From: a virus
Length of the DNA: 64,000 bases
Strand: one strand, 5' to 3'
Virus record (IMG/VR): IMGVR_UViG_3300013005_000001
Span: 146,303-210,302 of that record
The translations under genes were made by a program, and so were the position numbers. Below the pieces are notes generated by a model. It was not told the DNA's origin and did no database searches. It saw only the letters and a list, made by a program, of their open reading frames with translations. Positions 8,749-16,872 of the stretch are shown in pieces; the stretch's first letter is position 1, and each line of letters begins with the position of its first letter.

Positions 8749-10755
8749 ATGGCTAATACAATCAGAATCAAAAGAAGAGCAGCTGGAGATGGCGCAGGCG
8801 CACCATCCAGTCTTGCAAATGCGGAATTAGCATTTAACGAGTCCACTAACATATTGTACTATGGTACAGGCACTGGTGGTGCTGGTGGATCAGCTACTCA
8901 GGTTATAGCCATTGGTGGTTCCGGAGCTGTAGTCGGTCTTGCTGGCGATCAAACAATTACTGGTAACAAAACTTTTTCTGGTACTGTAGCTCTTGGCGCT
9001 TCAGCAACCGCAACAACAAAAACAGCTGGTGACAACTCTACATCAGTAGCAACTACTGCATACGTAGCTACAGCAGTTGCTGCCGTAGGCGCATTTTCTG
9101 GATTGACTTTTGCAGGCGATGGTGGAACCACACAGGCTATAGCAAGTGGCGATACTCTTACTATATCTGGTGGCGTTGGTCTTAGTTCGACAGCATCTGC
9201 AATAGATACAGTCACAGTCAATCTTGATAATACATCAGTTACAGCTGGTTCTTACGGTTCAGCTAGCGCAATCCCAACCTTTACGGTTGACGCTCAAGGT
9301 CGTTTGACCGCAGCTGGAACAGCTTCTATATCTACTTCATTCACAGTTGATGCAGATAGCGGTTCAGATTTAACAATTTCTGGTGGAGATACCTTTAGAA
9401 TAATTGGTGGCACTGGCTTAACATCGACGGCTTCTGCAACCGACACACTTACTTTGGACCTCGATAACACAACCGTAACTGGTGGATCATATGGTTCAGC
9501 TACAGCAGTTTCAACCTTTACAGTTGACGCTCAAGGTCGTTTGACCGCAGCTGGAACAGCAACAATTGCTATCCCAGCAAGTGCAGTTACAGACTTTACA
9601 GAGGCTGCACAAGATGCAGTTGGAAATGCAGTTGGAACAGGCCTTACTTACACTGATTCAACTGGTGCAATTTCGGTAACAGCAAATACCTACGACGCCT
9701 ATGGCGCAGCATCCTCAGCTCAAAGTGCAGCAGAATCAACTGCTTCAGGTTATGTATCAACTCACTCATCAGCTACAACATCAGTACATGGTGTTACTGG
9801 AAATGTTGTTGGAACAACTGATACTCAGACACTTACCAACAAGACACTTACTAGCCCAGTAATAACTGGAGCAGTATTCAATGATGGTTCAATAGTCTTT
9901 GAAGGTGCAACAGCCGATGCTCATGAAACAACTCTTACAATCACTGATCCAACTGCAGATAGAACAATTACATTTCCAGATGCTACAGGTACAGTTGCTT
10001 TAGCTGCAGACGTTGCAGCATTGTCTGGTGCAACATTTACTGGTGCAGTATCTGGTACATCTCTTACTCTTTCAGGTGACTTAACAGTTAATGGTACAAC
10101 AACTACAATTAACTCAACTACAGTAAGTGTCGACGACAAGAATCTTGAACTTGGCTCAAGTGTCTCTCCATCAGATGCTGGTGCAGACGGTGGTGGTATT
10201 ACGCTCAAGGGAACTACGGACAAGACTTTTAACTGGGTTGATGCAACTGATGCATGGACTTCATCTGAGAATCTCAACCTTCTAACTGGCAAGTCATTGT
10301 TAATCGCAGGAACTTCCGTACTTAACGCCACTACTCTTGGTTCAGGAGTAACGGCATCAAGCCTTACCTCAGTTGGAACAATAGCAACTGGTGTATGGAA
10401 TGGCACGGCAATAGCCATAGCTAACGGTGGAACCGGCTCTACAAGTGCTGGAGACGCTCGTACGGCTCTTGGAGTAGCAATTGGCTCTGATGTACAGGCT
10501 TACAACGCTACGCTTGCTGCAGTGGCTGGTGGAACATATACTGGCGATGACAGCATTACTACACTTGGAACAATTACCACTGGTACTTGGACTGGTACAG
10601 CAATCGCCATCGCTAACGGTGGTACTGGATCAACAACTGATTCCGGAGCTCGTACAGCCCTTGGATTGGCCATTGGAACCAACGTACAGGCTTATAGCTC
10701 AGTATTAGATAACGTAGCTGCAGGCAACTATACTCTTGACGGTGGCACATTCTAA
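8749..10755 (+). CDS. Long fibre protein with repeated stalk modules
   Basis: 668 residues, Gly/Ala/Thr/Ser-rich and almost wholly repetitive. Residues 1-40 (IRIKRRAAGDGAGAPSSLANAELAFNE) are a typical attachment head. Two copies of FTVDAQGRLTAAGTA follow, then NKTLTSPVITGA and a VNGTTTTINSTTVSVDDKNLELG block common in fibres of aquatic phages, and finally two IAIANGGTGST...ARTALG repeats like those of long tail-fibre stalks. There is no C-terminal S74 domain here. The product would be a trimeric beta-helical or triple-stranded fibre. Whether it sits on the head or tail cannot be told. Confidence 0.8.
   Translation: MANTIRIKRRAAGDGAGAPSSLANAELAFNESTNILYYGTGTGGAGGSATQVIAIGGSGAVVGLAGDQTITGNKTFSGTVALGASATATTKTAGDNSTSVATTAYVATAVAAVGAFSGLTFAGDGGTTQAIASGDTLTISGGVGLSSTASAIDTVTVNLDNTSVTAGSYGSASAIPTFTVDAQGRLTAAGTASISTSFTVDADSGSDLTISGGDTFRIIGGTGLTSTASATDTLTLDLDNTTVTGGSYGSATAVSTFTVDAQGRLTAAGTATIAIPASAVTDFTEAAQDAVGNAVGTGLTYTDSTGAISVTANTYDAYGAASSAQSAAESTASGYVSTHSSATTSVHGVTGNVVGTTDTQTLTNKTLTSPVITGAVFNDGSIVFEGATADAHETTLTITDPTADRTITFPDATGTVALAADVAALSGATFTGAVSGTSLTLSGDLTVNGTTTTINSTTVSVDDKNLELGSSVSPSDAGADGGGITLKGTTDKTFNWVDATDAWTSSENLNLLTGKSLLIAGTSVLNATTLGSGVTASSLTSVGTIATGVWNGTAIAIANGGTGSTSAGDARTALGVAIGSDVQAYNATLAAVAGGTYTGDDSITTLGTITTGTWTGTAIAIANGGTGSTTDSGARTALGLAIGTNVQAYSSVLDNVAAGNYTLDGGTF
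9280..9560 (+). repeat. 44-base repeat pair in the fibre stalk
   Basis: Bases 9280-9323 and 9517-9560 are identical except for one base and encode FTVDAQGRLTAAGTA. The near identity at DNA level in a region free to drift at third positions implies recent duplication or gene conversion between stalk modules. Confidence 0.75.
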
Positions 10756-10762
10756 TTAAAAG

Positions 10763-10771
10763 TGGTATAAT
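10763..10771 (+). promoter_or_regulatory. Extended -10 promoter TGGTATAAT
   Basis: An exact TGNTATAAT in the 41-base gap before the PASTA-repeat gene, 25 bases before its ATG, with GGAG (10787-10790) in between. It has no clear -35 box, as expected for extended -10 promoters. Confidence 0.55.
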
Positions 10772-10796
10772 ACTATCTTTAACCATGGAGTAAAAA

Positions 10797-11229
10797 ATGG
10801 CCATTAGTAGTGGAAACTCATCAGGACCAAGAAAAAATGACGTACCCAACATAGTTGGAGATAAGCCCGCCGCTGCCGATCCTAAGATCACAGCAGCGGG
10901 CTTTGACGTCCGGAACTGTATCTAATACTAATTTAAATGATCCTTCTGGTGGCAACTTAACTAGATTAGATGAGATTATATCTTCATCTCCTACAGCTAA
11001 CACTGTCTATCCTAGAAAAGAAGACGTAGCTTACACTAAGTATTCTCCTTATTTCCCGCCTTACTTTCCTCCATACTTTCCTCCATACTTCCCTCCATAC
11101 TTTCCTCCTTTCTTTCCACCTTTCTTCCCACCTTTCTTCCCACCATACTTTCCACCTTTCTTCCCGCCTTTCTTCCCGCCATATTTCCCACCATATTTCC
11201 CACCATACTTCCCACCAGGGTTTAAGTAG
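10797..11229 (+). CDS. PASTA-domain protein with (Y/F)FPP repeat tail, read through CGGA at 10911
   Basis: Frames join by a +1 shift to give about 143 residues. Residues 14-38 (DVPNIVGDKPAAADPKITAAGFDV) match the first half of a PASTA domain, and after the CGGA codon TVSNTN...SPTANTVYPRKEDVAYTKY matches its second half. Without the shift the product ends at TAA three codons later. PASTA domains bind muropeptides or beta-lactam-like moieties in bacterial cell-wall proteins. From about residue 84 there are 14 tandem (Y/F)FPP units. The product may therefore be a wall-binding virion appendage. Start: ATG 10797 with GGAG six bases upstream. Confidence 0.75.
10863..10903 (+). other. GC-rich hairpin seven bases upstream of recoding site 7
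   Basis: Thirteen bases at 10863-10875 pair with 10891-10903 with a single mismatch around a 15-base loop, within the PASTA coding sequence. It is much more GC-rich than its surroundings. It lacks a T-tract. It could slow the ribosome or polymerase just before the CGGA; no similar stem is apparent at the other sites. Confidence 0.5.
10911..10914 (+). other. CGGA recoding site in the PASTA gene (+1 shift)
   Basis: Codon 39: GTC CGG A. The zero frame reaches TAA after three more codons; the +1 frame continues for 104 residues and completes the PASTA fold and the proline-repeat tail. If the C is skipped, the residue is Gly, which is common at this position of PASTA domains. Confidence 0.8.
11050..11217 (+). 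repeat. 14 tandem 12-base units encoding (Y/F)FPP
   Basis: The unit TAC/TTC-TTT/C-CC-N-CCN repeats 14 times without interruption. The protein is an extended polyproline-like rod with two aromatic residues per unit. The pattern is coding, not CRISPR: there are no spacers. Confidence 0.9.
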
Positions 11230-11240
11230 AGGAAAATTAG

Positions 11241-11810
11241 ATGGCAAATATTATAAAAATAAAAAGATCAGCAACACCATCTCAAACGCCAACATCCTTA
11301 GACTATGGTGAGTTGGCGCTAAATTATGCTGATGGAAAACTATTCTATAAAAACAGTTCTAATAATGTAGTAGAATTTACTAGCGCTGCTAGCGTAGCAG
11401 GTACAGTTCACAACGCAACAATAGGGGACGGAACAAACACTTCATATGTTGTTACCCACAACTTTGGTAGTAGAGACGTAAGTGTGACAATCAGAGAAGC
11501 AGCTGCTCCATATGGTTTAATTTTGACTTCATGGGAAGCCACATCAAGTAATGCTGTTACTATTTTATTCGATTCACCTCCTTCTTCTAATTCTGTTAGG
11601 GTGTCTGTTTATGTGGCCGTATCAGGCCTTGAGCAGGGCCCTACCGGTCCTACAGGGCCGACTGGTCCCACAGGGCCTACAGGTCTAACCGGCGCTACTG
11701 GACCAACAGGCCCACAAGGATCTAGCGGATACTCAACATTAAATCTCGATGGAGGGCATCCTGATACTATATATGTTGGAATTAATTCTATTGATTGCGG
11801 AGAAATATAA
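11241..11810 (+). CDS. Fibre protein with short collagen-like segment
   Basis: 189 residues. The N-terminus ([34 protein letters not shown]) is the common attachment module shared with the 8749 gene. A beta domain (residues 55-128) ends in YVAVSG. About ten Gly-X-Y triplets follow (GPTGPTG..., [13 protein letters not shown]), long enough to form a collagen-like trimer. It ends in a short globular tip. GAGG upstream is a reasonable ribosome binding site, and its TAA overlaps the next ATG. Collagen-like segments with Pro in X and Thr in Y are usual in phage fibres and are possible hydroxylation targets of the neighbouring oxygenases. Confidence 0.78.
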   Translation: MANIIKIKRSATPSQTPTSLDYGELALNYADGKLFYKNSSNNVVEFTSAASVAGTVHNATIGDGTNTSYVVTHNFGSRDVSVTIREAAAPYGLILTSWEATSSNAVTILFDSPPSSNSVRVSVYVAVSGLEQGPTGPTGPTGPTGPTGLTGATGPTGPQGSSGYSTLNLDGGHPDTIYVGINSIDCGEI

Positions 11811-13003
11811 TGGCTATTCAAGTACAATATCGTAGAGGTACAGCAGCACAATGGACTAGCGCAAATCCAACATTAGCAGTTGGTGAACCGGGGTATGAAA
11901 CAGATACTGGTAAATTTAAGGTAGGTACTGGGGCAGCCGCTTGGACTTCTCTATCTTATAGCTCAGGTCCTGTGGGGCCTACAGGATCTGCTGCAAGCTT
12001 AACATTAGGAACTGTAACCACAGGAGATGCTGGATCTTCAGTTGCAATCACAAACTCTGGCACATCGAGTGCTGCTATTTTTAACTTCACTATTCCTAGG
12101 GGCGATACTGGAGCCACAGGGCCTACAGGGCCTACAGGGCCTACTGGAACAGCTGCTACAATCACTGTTGGTACCGTCTCTGCTGGTACGGCAGCAGTGA
12201 CTAATTCAGGCACAAGTAGTGCAGCAGTTCTTGATTTTACATTACAAACAGGTGCTACTGGACCCACCGGACCCACCGGACCAACTGGACCTACTGGACC
12301 TACTGGCTCTATTGGTTCAGCAACATTAGATGATCTTTCAGACACAATAATAACAAGTCCCGCAACTGCTCAAATTTTAAGGTATAACGGAACCAACTGG
12401 GTCAACTATGCTTCGACCCTTACCCTTGGTGGAAACTTTACTACCTCAGGTGCATATACAACATCTTTGACTGCAACAGCAAATACAGCCATAACACTTC
12501 CGACTACAGGTACTCTCTCGACTCTTGACGGAATGGAAATTCTAACTAACAAGACTCTTACCAGTCCAGCAGTTGACACACCATTTTTAACGCTTTCAAC
12601 AAGTACATCAACAACTGATGCAAGAATTTTTTGGGATTCTACAAATAAAAAAATAAGAGTAGGCAATGGAACAATATCATTAGACTTTGCTTCTTCTAAC
12701 GTCATAACAAATGCTCAAACTGCAAGTTACACATTGGTTTTGGCTGACAAAGATAAACTTGTCGAAATAAGCAACGCATCAGCTAACACTCTAACTGTTC
12801 CAGCAAACTCTTCAGTAGCTTTCCCTATTGGAACACAAATGACAATACTTCAAACAGGTACTGGACAGACTACAATTGCAGCTGCAGGTGGAGTAACCGT
12901 AAATGCAACACCAGGCTTAAAGCTTAGAGCTCAATGGTCTTCAGTTACTTTGATAAAAAGAGCTACAGATACTTGGGTTGCACTAGGCGACTTGCAAGCT
13001 TAA
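11810..13003 (+). CDS. Fibre/receptor-binding protein with Mtd-like N-terminus and two collagen-like segments
   Basis: 397 residues from ATG 11810, which overlaps the previous stop and has GCGGAGA upstream. Residues 1-45 ([20 protein letters not shown]...[17 protein letters not shown]) match the N-terminal module of major tropism determinant-like proteins. Two Gly-X-Y blocks follow at about residues 104-118 and 150-170, separated by a repeated [18 protein letters not shown] beta unit. The C-terminal 110 residues look like a compact beta tip. It is the last + gene before the oxygenase island and overlaps the convergent gene by four bases. Confidence 0.78.
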   Translation: MAIQVQYRRGTAAQWTSANPTLAVGEPGYETDTGKFKVGTGAAAWTSLSYSSGPVGPTGSAASLTLGTVTTGDAGSSVAITNSGTSSAAIFNFTIPRGDTGATGPTGPTGPTGTAATITVGTVSAGTAAVTNSGTSSAAVLDFTLQTGATGPTGPTGPTGPTGPTGSIGSATLDDLSDTIITSPATAQILRYNGTNWVNYASTLTLGGNFTTSGAYTTSLTATANTAITLPTTGTLSTLDGMEILTNKTLTSPAVDTPFLTLSTSTSTTDARIFWDSTNKKIRVGNGTISLDFASSNVITNAQTASYTLVLADKDKLVEISNASANTLTVPANSSVAFPIGTQMTILQTGTGQTTIAAAGGVTVNATPGLKLRAQWSSVTLIKRATDTWVALGDLQA

Positions 13004-13542
13004 TCTTTCTTAATGCACCAAAAATTAGTAGAGCACCAACGGTATCCTCTTTTAATCTCTTTTACTTGATGCGGAAATTCATCTTTAGCTGGAAAACAAA
13101 TAAACATTCCAGGCTCTGGTTTGACAAGTAAATCTTGTTTAGGAAAATAGATCTCTCCACCTTCATAGTTATTATTATAATAAAGCACTGAGCTAAGATC
13201 TCTAGTTGGATGTCCAGCTCCAGTCTTTAGACCAACACTTTTATTCTGCGCAGATCCGTGATCTAGATGAACTGGCATTGAATCTCCAGTTTTCATTTCT
13301 ACCACACTAGTTAATCCCTCATCATGAACTTTGCAACCAAAGCAACTTTCTATAATTTCCTTTATTTTATCATGATACTTACTCAAGAGTGTAGGTAAAT
13401 CTGGACGGCCATTGCCAGCATAAACTCCAAATGGAGAATATCCAGATTCATCAATTGTAACTGGCGTATCATTTAAGTATATTAAAATTTTTTCTAGATC
13501 TTGTCTGTCTAAAATATCTTTAAAAATATGAATCTTATCCAT
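13000..13542 (-). CDS. 2-oxoglutarate/Fe(II) oxygenase, prolyl-hydroxylase-like (1 of 8)
   Basis: 180 residues on the minus strand. The iron triad is visible as His92-x-Asp94 (HLDHG) and His158 (FPHQV), with Arg165/Arg168 as the likely 2-oxoglutarate anchor. The preceding strand [15 protein letters not shown] is typical of prolyl 4-hydroxylase-like proteins. The reaction would couple decarboxylation of 2-oxoglutarate to hydroxylation of a protein or small molecule. It ends against the collagen-like fibre gene (four-base overlap) and is the second gene of a minus-strand pair, one base after the 13544 gene. Confidence 0.8.
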   Translation of the reverse strand: MDKIHIFKDILDRQDLEKILIYLNDTPVTIDESGYSPFGVYAGNGRPDLPTLLSKYHDKIKEIIESCFGCKVHDEGLTSVVEMKTGDSMPVHLDHGSAQNKSVGLKTGAGHPTRDLSSVLYYNNNYEGGEIYFPKQDLLVKPEPGMFICFPAKDEFPHQVKEIKRGYRWCSTNFWCIKKD

Positions 13543-13543
13543 T

Positions 13544-14164
13544 TTATCTCAATTCTGTAATAGTATAAAAAGATGGAGTTGTGTATCTTTCTCCAGAGAT
13601 AACTGGTTTAACTCCGTGCAAATAGTTAACATCACCAGGATGAGCTACAGCTAAACCAGGTTTTGGGGTTACGATCAAATCATGATCTGGATAATAAAGC
13701 TCCCCACCTTTAAAGTTATCATTGTAATAAAATAATGAATTTATATCATAAGTTGGAAAAGGATTTGGTTTACCGTCATTAGTCTGTTTGTCCGCATGCG
13801 GTTTTTGTTCCATGCCCGGACGCCATTTGATTATTACTGGAGGCCTATTAGATAGTCCAACTTTAAAAGATTGCTCTAAAAATTGTTTCATTTTTTTAAT
13901 ATATTTATCGATAATATTATAAACTTCAACATTAAGTTTCTGAAGAATATCCCAACTACACTGTCTATCAGCCCAGTAAGAAGCATCATATATGCAAGTG
14001 CCATCAGCAGCGTACTGATTTTCTCCAGCATCCATCCATTCATTAATGGTTGGGAGAAACTTTTGAATTACTTTAAGGTCATCTATATCTATGAAATTAT
14101 TAATTATTTTTATATTGTCAATAGACTTACCAAAATGACCTGGCTTAACGAGTGACTGCTCCAT
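13544..14164 (-). CDS. 2-oxoglutarate/Fe(II) oxygenase (2 of 8)
   Basis: 206 residues. His123-x-Asp125 (PHADKQTND), His183 (YLHGVKP) and Arg193 (GERYTTP) form the expected facial triad and 2-oxoglutarate site; LFYYNDNFKGGELYYPD marks the core strands. AGGAG lies ten bases upstream of the ATG on the minus strand. It starts a two-gene operon with the 13000 gene and is divergent from the + strand island, so the 100-base gap should hold promoters in both directions. The substrate is unknown; see the fibre-hydroxylation hypothesis. Confidence 0.8.
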   Translation of the reverse strand: MEQSLVKPGHFGKSIDNIKIINNFIDIDDLKVIQKFLPTINEWMDAGENQYAADGTCIYDASYWADRQCSWDILQKLNVEVYNIIDKYIKKMKQFLEQSFKVGLSNRPPVIIKWRPGMEQKPHADKQTNDGKPNPFPTYDINSLFYYNDNFKGGELYYPDHDLIVTPKPGLAVAHPGDVNYLHGVKPVISGERYTTPSFYTITELR

Positions 14165-14189
14165 ACTTTGCTCCTAGTTATCTATAAAT

Positions 14190-14217
14190 TTGACTACTGT
14201 CGAAAGTCTGTGATAAA
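14190..14217 (+). promoter_or_regulatory. Possible promoter for the + strand oxygenase island
   Basis: TTGACT (14190-14195), a 16-base spacer and GATAAA (14212-14217) resemble a sigma-70-type promoter. The site is in the 100-base divergent gap between the two oxygenase operons. The -10 box is only a partial match. Confidence 0.3.
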
Positions 14218-14264
14218 GTATATCATTACAGGACTGACGTTCTAGCAATGAATTGGAGATTGAA

Positions 14265-14939
14265 TTGGAAATTTTTAACATAGAAGAACCTAAACTGGGG
14301 ATAATTCTTTATAGAGGTGCCATATCAGATGACGTTAACATACCTAAAAGATTAGAAGATACACTTACTGGAAGTCAGCATGAGTACTTTAAATGGAACG
14401 AAGCTATGGTTGGCTATAATGAAAAAATGCCCGACTATAGAGATTGCTATGATTTAAAAGTAGGTCCAAAACATTGGGGACATCTTCCATTAGAACTATC
14501 TGAAATTAAAAATGTTTACGATGACTATAATTCTATATTAACTACATGTCTAGCAGACTATGAGAGAAGATATAATTTTAAGATGGAATTTATGGAAGCA
14601 ATTAATTTTATAAAATATGGAAAAGGTCAACATTTTCAAGTCCATACAGATTCAGGTTTTTCATATTTTTGCACTCTTTCTTCAGTTGGGTTCTTTAATG
14701 ATGATTATGAAGGAGGAGAGCTTTGGTTTCCTTATTTAAACCTTAAGTTTAAAGCTCAAAAGGGAGATATAATATTCTTTCCTTCAACGTACATTTATGC
14801 TCACGGATCAATGGAAGTAACTGAAGGAACTAAGTACAGTGCGGTAACAATGTATAATTACAATGAAATTGGCCAGTCAGTTACACCATCTAGTGGGATT
14901 CAACTCGCAACACTGCCGACGCTATCGAAAGCTGATTAA
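14265..14939 (+). CDS. 2-oxoglutarate/Fe(II) oxygenase (3 of 8)
   Basis: 224 residues from TTG 14265, chosen because GGAGA lies five bases upstream; an in-frame TTG at 14253 is the alternative. His127-x-Asp129 (FQVHTDSG) and His180 (YAHGSME) are the iron ligands. The position that is usually Arg is Lys190 (GTKYSAVTM), a conservative change. EGGELWFPYLNLKFKAQKGDIIFFP is the characteristic core and is shared with the prolyl-hydroxylase group. It heads a + strand run and its stop is one base before the GTG of a peroxidase-like gene. Confidence 0.78.
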   Translation: MEIFNIEEPKLGIILYRGAISDDVNIPKRLEDTLTGSQHEYFKWNEAMVGYNEKMPDYRDCYDLKVGPKHWGHLPLELSEIKNVYDDYNSILTTCLADYERRYNFKMEFMEAINFIKYGKGQHFQVHTDSGFSYFCTLSSVGFFNDDYEGGELWFPYLNLKFKAQKGDIIFFPSTYIYAHGSMEVTEGTKYSAVTMYNYNEIGQSVTPSSGIQLATLPTLSKAD

Positions 14940-14940
14940 A

Positions 14941-15621
14941 GTGGAAGAAAAAACAGAACAGTCATTTGTGGAATATGTAGATAATAATATATATGATTTT
15001 CCACTCAAATCCATAGATGGAGAAGATGGCATTCTGGCAAACCTTAAAGGAAAAGTTTCTATTTTATTTAATGTGACTGGAGAATGTGCTAACTCGCCTC
15101 AGTATACAATAATACAAGATATATATAACCAATATAAAGATTTAGGCTTTGAAGCCTTAGCTTTACCCAGTACAGACTTTTGCCAAGATGCATATGGTGA
15201 ATTTGCAGACTCTAATACTAGTGCAGAAAATATGAGAGATCATATGAAAAAAGTCTATGGTACAGATTTTCCATTTTCTGAGATGGTAAATATATTAGAT
15301 CCAAATGAGGATAAAGAAGCTTACAAGAGAGCTAGAGAAGAGTATGACAAAACTGATATTGACTACTATAAATCAACAGGGGAGATTCATCCACTATTTA
15401 AAGAATTGCAAAAAAACAGTGATTTAATTCATGGAAATTTTGAAAAATTTATCGTATCCAAAGATGGTTCTAAATATGTTAGATTCTGCAATTCAGATTT
15501 ATTAGACCTAGCATATAATAGCAACAATAGAAGCACATCTTCAGAAGAAGCATTAAACAATATTAAAAAAGCTATAGAAGATTTTCTTAGAGAAGAATAT
15601 GACGAAGATAACATTAACTAA
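14941..15621 (+). CDS. Glutathione peroxidase/thioredoxin-fold-like protein with the catalytic Cys retained
   Basis: 226 residues from GTG 14941, immediately after the upstream stop; the same frame is open further upstream but overlaps the oxygenase. LKGKVSILFNVTGEC-ANSPQY aligns with the GPx active site (NVASxCGxTxQY), placing the peroxidatic Cys at residue 49. The following helix and strand (LGFEALALPSTDF) resemble GPx, and NFEKFIVSKDGSKYVRF matches the C-terminal strand that usually carries the third catalytic element. The Gln and Trp of the classic triad are not clear. It is an insertion-bearing, divergent member. Confidence 0.6.
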   Translation: MEEKTEQSFVEYVDNNIYDFPLKSIDGEDGILANLKGKVSILFNVTGECANSPQYTIIQDIYNQYKDLGFEALALPSTDFCQDAYGEFADSNTSAENMRDHMKKVYGTDFPFSEMVNILDPNEDKEAYKRAREEYDKTDIDYYKSTGEIHPLFKELQKNSDLIHGNFEKFIVSKDGSKYVRFCNSDLLDLAYNSNNRSTSSEEALNNIKKAIEDFLREEYDEDNIN

Positions 15622-16321
15622 GACTCATCAGAATCCACCAGCCATACAGCAGTCTAGGCTTAAAAGAGATTGGATGGATGAAACCTACAATAAGCATGCC
15701 TACAAGTGTTTACCAATGTCTGCAGCTAATGTAAATGGCTGGGAATTAATTCTTCAGCAAGATGTTGTAGTTCAATGGGATGGAGGTAATACTACTCCTA
15801 GAGTCTTAGAAGGCGAATTCTTAGATGGTAGACCCGTTGTAATTCCATCTATAATCGGCATTATGTCCTTTGCTACAGGATGGGCGATTAACACTGAAGA
15901 GGGGTATGATACCTGGATAACCGGATCTCCAAATTATTTTGTAGATGGGGCAGCTCCGTTGTCAGCAACCATACCAAGTTTTTGGTGGCCAGATGAATTT
16001 AATATGAATTGGAAAATTACTAAAATTGGAGAACCAGTAAAATTTGAAGCTGGGATGCCATTTATGTTTTTTAATATTTACAATAATGATCTTCTAGAGA
16101 GTGCAGAAGTAGTAGTCGAAAACCTTTGGGATAAACCAGAATTAATGGCCAAGCGTCAATCATACGGCGACGCAAAAATGAAGAAACTTCATGAGCAACC
16201 TTGGACTTGGATGAACGGCATTAGGAGTGGCTTAGACGAAAATGGTAATCAAATTGGCCCAAAGCATGATGGGCTAATAAAACTGGCTGAACCAAATCTA
16301 GATACTGTAAAAAAATGGTAA
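15599..16321 (+). CDS. DUF6065-like protein
   Basis: 240 residues. The start overlaps the end of the upstream gene by 23 bases. It reads RDWMDETYNKHAYKCLPMSAANVNGWE near the N-terminus, FWWPDEFNMNWKITKIGEPVKFEAGMPFMFF in the middle and WTWMNGIRSGLDENG towards the end. This arrangement resembles the uncharacterised DUF6065 family as I remember it, whose members often lie near oxygenase or secondary-metabolism genes. It is cytosolic and Trp-rich and has no obvious catalytic triad. The role is unknown; its co-location suggests it works with the oxygenases. Confidence 0.5.
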   Translation: MTKITLTKTHQNPPAIQQSRLKRDWMDETYNKHAYKCLPMSAANVNGWELILQQDVVVQWDGGNTTPRVLEGEFLDGRPVVIPSIIGIMSFATGWAINTEEGYDTWITGSPNYFVDGAAPLSATIPSFWWPDEFNMNWKITKIGEPVKFEAGMPFMFFNIYNNDLLESAEVVVENLWDKPELMAKRQSYGDAKMKKLHEQPWTWMNGIRSGLDENGNQIGPKHDGLIKLAEPNLDTVKKW

Positions 16322-16379
16322 ATTTATAAAAGAATTTGGTACTATATGTCATATATGCCCAAAATCCAAAGGAACGGTT

Positions 16380-16637
16380 ATGCTCTTTAATAATGTAGAC
16401 AAAAGCACAAAATTAGAAATTTTAGAAGAAAATATTCCAAAATATGAAAAAGATATTTATGAAATTCTTATACAGCTTGGAATTGATCCAGTGTCATTTG
16501 ATGAAGATAATTTTGAGGAAGAGGATCCATTGGCTAATCCAGATGACACGGTAACAAAATCTTTGCGCAGTCGATTAAAAAAAGCTATAGATGGTTTAAA
16601 CTTAATTAACGAAGAAATTGCAAACTTAGAAATATAA
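16380..16637 (+). CDS. Small acidic protein, paralogue of the next gene
   Basis: 85 residues with no recognised family. It has a central LGIDPVSFDEDNFEEEDP motif (about residues 34-51), followed by a basic helix and a second helix that starts at INEEIANLEI. The same arrangement and the LGIDPxxFDExNF motif recur in the 16640 product, so the two are tandem duplicates. The pI must be low. Its ATG is preceded by AAAGGAACGG. It probably forms a helical hairpin. Confidence 0.55.
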   Translation: MLFNNVDKSTKLEILEENIPKYEKDIYEILIQLGIDPVSFDEDNFEEEDPLANPDDTVTKSLRSRLKKAIDGLNLINEEIANLEI

Positions 16638-16639
16638 AT

Positions 16640-16861
16640 ATGCAATTTAGCTTATCTTCCGAAGAAAAAAAAGAAGCATATCAATTAGTAAAAATAGAGC
16701 TTGAAAAAGCTTTAATACTAAGATTGTCGGCATTGGGCATCGATCCAGAAGAGTTTGATGAAGAGAATTTCATCCCTGCTGAAAACAGCACAGCTCAAAA
16801 AGATATATATGATATAATTTTCAAGATAAAAGATATAGATAATAAAATATCTTCTTTATAA
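16640..16861 (+). CDS. Small acidic protein, paralogue of the previous gene
   Basis: 73 residues, two bases after the previous stop. It carries LGIDPEEFDEENFIP at about residues 32-46 and ends in a short helix with KDIDNKISSL, aligned with the end of its neighbour. The N-terminal helix is Lys/Glu-rich. No function is inferred, but retention of the duplicate suggests a heteromer. The next gene begins 12 bases later after TTGGAG. Confidence 0.55.
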   Translation: MQFSLSSEEKKEAYQLVKIELEKALILRLSALGIDPEEFDEENFIPAENSTAQKDIYDIIFKIKDIDNKISSL

Positions 16862-16872
16862 TTGGAGTTTAA

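Noticed and set aside
9921-10418. Antisense ORF of 165 residues inside the fibre gene
   Set aside because: It mirrors the repetitive Thr/Gly/Ala codons of the fibre on the other strand and has no start signal or known family.
10863-10903. Intrinsic terminator in the PASTA gene
   Set aside because: It has a strong stem but no T-tract, and it lies inside a coding region that continues by the +1 frame.
11050-11217. CRISPR-like array
   Set aside because: The repeats are contiguous, in frame and encode (Y/F)FPP; no spacers.
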